Shown one piece after another: positions 59,301 to 64,000 of a stretch of DNA of 64,000 nt. The notes under the pieces are model-generated. The model did no database searches. It saw only the letters and a program-made list of their open reading frames with translations, and was not told the origin of the DNA. Origin of the DNA: Pithys albifrons albifrons (Eukaryota; Chordata; Aves; Passeriformes; Thamnophilidae). Positions within the stretch are counted from its first letter, which is position 1. Every line of letters begins with the position of its first letter. A program made the translations under genes and the position numbers. Where the stretch lies: contig NC_092464.1 in assembly GCF_047495875.1 (NCBI RefSeq), forward strand, positions 28,180,865 through 28,244,864, written 5' to 3'.

Positions 59301-60901
59301 ACCTGTGTAATTAAGTAGAGGCTTTGCCTAGGGCTAGTTTGAAGTTCTATAGCAATATAAAATCAGATTTTGATTGACTTTATTCTAGCTGCACAAAGGA
59401 CTCCAAAAGAGTCTTCCCACAGGGAGACATTAAAGACTCAAAAAAATTTGGAGTAAAGGTAAGCTGTAAGGTTTTTCATTATTGAAAATTGACAGCTGAA
59501 ATTATTTGCCAAGAGAAAAGCAGATTTTCCCATCTCTTACAGCATCATAGACAGAAACTTTTATGAAGTGGGCAAAATTGCCATCATAGATTTAAAATTA
59601 TTTAACCACCCCCACTTTACCATCTGACCCTCTTAATTTAATATGGTTTCTCTCTGCAGGCTTCAGTCAGAGGAGCTCGTTGAAAAGCACTTTCCAAAAA
59701 CTACTCCCTCGGTACCATTACAGGGAAATACTTGCTCCAGGTGTAAGTTGGGCCAAAGCACCCACTAAGAGATAAGGAGGGTGAATTTTGTTCCATAGCA
59801 TGTACTTGTCATATATGCTAAAAATCATGACTATTTCTGCTGTGTTTGCTTCAGAGGAACTATATGACCTTATCCTAGAACAAGTAAGGTAAGTGTTGTT
59901 GATGTGAGGCTTCCTGTTGATGATGGTGATTTTATGTGTCTGAGGTGACACTAGGACTTGTTTCTTAACACTTACCAGGACTGAACTCAAAATAAGGTCT
60001 ACAACACTTTCTCTTCATATTTTGTTGGAACAAATAAGAAAACATTTTAAAATATATCTAATTTCTTTACATATTCTAGGTAAAAGTACCAGCTTGTCAT
60101 TGTTTTCTCTGAGACTCATGCTGAGGTTCCTTGAGTTGCTGAGCAATAGAAAGTATAGTTAGAGCCTTGCATTGATTTCTATGTGAATTGCATATACATA
60201 TGAACCCTCAAATGCAGGCAATTTAGAGGGACATTTTCTGCCTCCATAATGTATTCAAATTGCTTGTTTTTCCCAGCTTAGTCATAAACAGTTGTCACAA
60301 TATTTGGTTTTTTCTCATTTCTTCACTTTTTAGCAATATTGAACCTGATGGAGAGACAGATTTGTTGTCTTAACGATTATTGTCTTTGCTGATGACCTTC
60401 CCCTAGTAAAATGTAGGACAATTGATTAATATTGTGAGTAGTAATTTGTGTTATTTTGTAAAGCTTGCAACTATTCTGTGCTGCTTATATGTTAGGCTGG
60501 AGAGTGTAAGCCTGACTTTGGTAACAGAGCATAAGTGGAGTATTTGTTACTGTGAGGATAGACTAAAAATTAAAAAGCTGTAATAGACAGTCCAATGGCA
60601 CTTTCCTTCTGCTTCTATTATCAAGTTAATAGCTGGTAAAAGACAGGTTCCTCCTTCTTTCACAAGCTTTCTTGTGAATACTTTCTTTTTCCCAAATCAT
60701 GTCAAGCCATGGATTCCCTCTCAAAGTTGTCTTAGTAATAAAGAAAATGTACTTTGAACATTTCTCCTACAGACTAATCTGAACTAGACAGACCAGACAG
60801 AAGTAAACTATTTTGCTAAAAAAGAAGTCTGAGAGGAGAATATTGCCAGCAATGGTAGCAAATAAACAAAAATCCATATGGATGATGCAGTTAATACAAA
60901 T

Positions 60902-61160
60902 TCACAGAATATGCTGAGTTGGAAGGGACCTACAAGGATCATCGAGTCCAACTCCTGGCCCTGTACAGGACCATCCCTAAGAGCCACACCATATGCCTGA
61001 GTTGCTCTAAACAGTTCTCTATTAATTTGTTTGTAACACTTCCTCCCACACTTCATATCATTAACCATTTAACTTTAACATTGCCTAAATTATTTTGCCA
61101 CCTGAATGCTGAGCAATCCTTCCTTGAGAATATAACATATCTAACCCAATATATACAAAT
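60902..61160 (-). mobile_element. CR1 LINE 3' fragment, inverted
   Basis: The plus strand shows the reverse complement of a CR1 3' end: TCACAGAATATGCTGAGTTG, GAAGGGACCTACAAGGATCA, TCGAGTCCAACTCCTGGCCC and CCACACCATATGCCTGAG are near-consensus. Beyond about 61,015 the match decays; the piece TCCTTCCTTGAGAATATAAC suggests the element continues to about 61,160. It is 5'-truncated and non-coding. Confidence 0.9.
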
Positions 61161-64000
61161 ATAATAGCATATCATTAAACTGGTGGCTGCTATTCCACTG
61201 AACTAAAAGGCTCTTTTGGTCAGAGATAGATCACAATTTTTTTTTCTGTTTCCAAACTGGTGACACTAGGTAAGAGTGAATCTGTCATAGGGCAGATACC
61301 ACTGTGGTGCATTAGGGGTTGCTAGGGCTGTAAAACTATGTCTAGATTAGGATGTTAAAAGCATCAAGGTCTGTTTGCTGGTAAAAAGACAAACAGGCAT
61401 GATATAGCCTGCCTGTGTAAACAGTCTTAACCTATAAAACATGGCTGGGCACAAACTGCCTGCTAGGAATGGTCCTTGAGGAGTTCAGACCTCCCAATGT
61501 CCTCAGGGATGACCTGGGAGAATGCTGGCTCATATGACCAATAGTGGATCATGGGAACAGTTTACCAACACGGAATGTACCATTTTTGCAGTAGTAATCC
61601 CTGGCACCATTTAATTCAGAACTACAAGTTTTTCATGATCTTTGTGCTGGTTTCATATCAGTTCTTTCTGTTCAGCTGTAGACTTGGTTTACCACATCCC
61701 TAATTCATCTTGTCTGACCCATTTGTGATTTGAAGGATTAAAGATGTCACTTTTCCAGACAGAGTATGGAGAGGACTGGTCAAAGGGGATTCAAAGCTGA
61801 ATACTAAGAGATCTGGGCATACTTTGTTGTTTGAACAGACCAGGAAATACTAGAACACTGAAGTACCACTTGTAATATACATAGGCAGCAAACAATGTTA
61901 CAGCATCCTCTAATTTCACAGTTTGGAAATACAGTGTACAGAAAACTGTAAAGGGAATAATGAAGTAGGCTGGAATATAGGAATGTATAGGACAGATATT
62001 ATTTTGTTGCCTTCATGCTTTAACTGTCTTCTAGCCTGACTTCAGCTGTTTGTTTCTTGGGTTAGGGTTTTTTCACTGTTTGGTTGGATTTTTCTTGTTT
62101 TTTGTCCCTTGTTAGAGGTTTACAATCCCCCGTTAGTTTCATCATTCTAGGTAGCTATCTGTGATATTAAGAAATGCACAAAAGACTTTTTTGGTAACCA
62201 TTATTTCATGGGGTTTGAATAAAAAAAATCCACAAAATTGTGATTTTCTTCTGACGAATGGAAATAGCATAGAGAGGAATAAATTTCAGTGGGTTTTAGT
62301 TTTGGCTAATTCCAAGCAGATTAAATTCAACTCTCATTCTTCACAAAACCAGTTAAAAAACTCTTCCAGGGCAGTTTGCATCCTTACTGTGCATATGTTA
62401 ATAAGGAATTGTATTTTGGAACTAAATACCACGATCTAAGATGATCAACAACAAAAAAAACCCATAATCAGAAGTCCCAAGGCATCTTTCTATGGTTGTA
62501 CTATTTTGTTCATGATAGATAGTATATTATATGCTGTTTGATTTGGTACTTTAAAAATAGCTTGTAATTTTACTCTAGAAATTTAATTGTTGCTAAGTAA
62601 CTCTCGTACCTATGTTGCTGGATGTGAATAAAATGTAATGAAACTGAGCAATGAACTGACAAAGAAAAATAATTATGCTTCTGGCCAGAAAAAATCTAGT
62701 ACATTTTGGAGGGGAAACAAAACCTCGGGGGGGGAAAGGCAGCTAGTTGCCATCAGCAAATAAATGGCAGGAAGTCATACTTCACATGGAACTAGAATAA
62801 CAAAAATGTCACAGTGAAGCACAAGCTAATAACTGCAGCCATTTTGCTGGGGGCAAGTAATTGAGAGACATGGGAAGCAGTTTTATGAATGCCAAAAATA
62901 CATCATTGTTGGCTATTTGATGGGACATGCCAAAAAGCCATGGTCAGCTAAATATTAAGACACAGTTGAATAGATGTATCTGTAGCAGCTCAGACAATAT
63001 TCTGCAGATGGAGAGCTAATGCTCAGGAATTACATCTGCAGGGAAGACATTAAGGTATTTACACTCCATTTTAGTTCTGCTGTATCCATAAACTGTGAGC
63101 AACTCACCAAGTTCCAGTGAGATAATACAACACACTTTATGGGCTGTGCAGATTGCTGGGTTATCTCCTTCTATTTGAGATCCATAATGGCCAGTACCGA
63201 ATACAAGGATTGCAAACGATACACAAATTCTTACAGTCTCATAATAACTCCATTCACTGCACTGGGCTGTATTGTGTACTGACTTCCATGTTAGCTTGAA
63301 GATAATAGCTGTAGAGGAAAATTAGCTATGAATATGATTTTATCCCAAGCAGGTGTTCTTAGCACTGAAAATAGGAAACAAAACTTTCTTTTTTCATATC
63401 ACCATGTTCATTCTTCTTACAAAACACAAATATAACCCAGGCTTTTACAATTGTAATTTTGGCAACTTTCCTTGTTTGGTACTACTTTAAAATCAGACTT
63501 GCTTGACTTCAGCTATATCCTGCTTGTTTTACTTCTGTAATTAGCCTCATTGCAGCAATGATAGCAACTCACAAAAATAATATCCGTAAGTATACCTCAG
63601 AACAGTAGAATTGGCCCGTTGTTGACCAGTACCGAGGCCATACTGCTGGTTTTGCACTGTGTACACTCCAGTGAGATGATTTTTGGCAGGCAGAATGATT
63701 GCTACTTGGCTTTGACTGTGCTGCTCAAGAAGAGCTGGTGTCCTTTCCTTCTGACAGACTGGGCTGACAGGGAGCCACTGGTGGCATATTTTTTCATGAT
63801 GGGAAACATTTCCTTCTTTGGTTTATTCAGCCTATCTAAGTTTACACTAAGAAACTTCCATATAGGTTTAAGCAAATAAAGCTTTGGCAATGTCTTTCAT
63901 ATCTTTTGGCTTCTTTCTGAGGAACAAAGTTTTCTCTAGAGGCTGATGTTATGCACTTGGAGTTTTAGTTTGTGCAGGGTGTTGATGCTTGATGACTCAG
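61161..64000. other. AT-rich intergenic DNA, right end
   Basis: No gene or recognisable transposon was seen. A short G-run lies at about 62,727-62,734. Confidence 0.6.

Larger units (their letters stand above)
48130..60901. other. intergenic DNA, right part
   Basis: No gene was recognised. Several GC-richer blocks carry longer frames with no splice or promoter support: 52,530-53,110, 53,661-54,182 (173 codons on the minus strand), 54,611-54,943 and 56,259-56,866. In other vertebrates VWDE lies on this side, with its 3' end facing TMEM106B. No Cys-rich EGF or VWD exon was seen here. Confidence 0.5.

Noticed and set aside
60808..61164. Frames of 86 and 81 codons
   Set aside because: They cross the CR1 fragment, which contains only the non-coding 3' end of the element.
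42822..64000. Exons of VWDE, the usual neighbour on this side
   Set aside because: No Cys-rich EGF-like or VWD-like frame was found on the minus strand. The candidate frames at 44.8-48.1 kb do not resemble it.

Overview
The window is vertebrate nuclear DNA, almost certainly from a bird. One gene is clearly recognisable, TMEM106B, split by GT-AG introns. The interspersed repeats are CR1 LINE 3' fragments and ERVL-type solo LTRs of the kind common in birds. Overall repeat density is low, and the background is AT-rich and CpG-poor. There is no bacterial or organellar content. Most of the short open frames are chance frames in non-coding DNA.

Layout: 1-24,480 is intergenic and AT-rich. It holds an AC microsatellite, a 120-bp GGGA polypurine tract, a complete solo LTR with a perfect 5-bp target-site duplication (16,410-17,341), two weaker LTR-like candidates (13,878-14,565 and about 23,270-23,871), and a 5S-rRNA-like sequence on the minus strand (20,045-20,148). 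A CR1 3' end (24,484-24,736) abuts a CpG island (about 24,760-25,320), which is the TMEM106B promoter. A (GTCCC)7 pentanucleotide lies inside that island. The TMEM106B coding sequence runs from 27,367 to 36,903 in seven coding exons and gives 275 residues. Every coding-intron donor reads GTAAGT. A long 3' UTR probably reaches a poly(A) signal at 42,173, with a conserved-type miR-132/212 seed site on the way. An inverted solo LTR (42,269-42,816) follows 90 bp later.

The stretch from 42.8 to 64 kb is intergenic or unassigned. The notable part is 44.7-48.1 kb on the minus strand. There a 99-codon frame is bounded by a very good splice acceptor on one side and, past its stop, by a well-formed poly(A) site on the other. 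Two or three further protein-like frames lie upstream of it. I do not recognise the product. This is the best candidate in the window for an undescribed gene or transcript, but splicing between the pieces is not demonstrated. A second CR1 fragment sits at 60.9 kb. No exons of the genes that usually flank TMEM106B in vertebrates (THSD7A, VWDE) were seen.

TMEM106B is a single-pass type II lysosomal and late-endosomal membrane glycoprotein. The encoded protein keeps the features known from the human protein: the CPTC motif, one membrane segment, five N-glycosylation sequons, the luminal cysteine pair, and threonine at the position equivalent to human residue 185.
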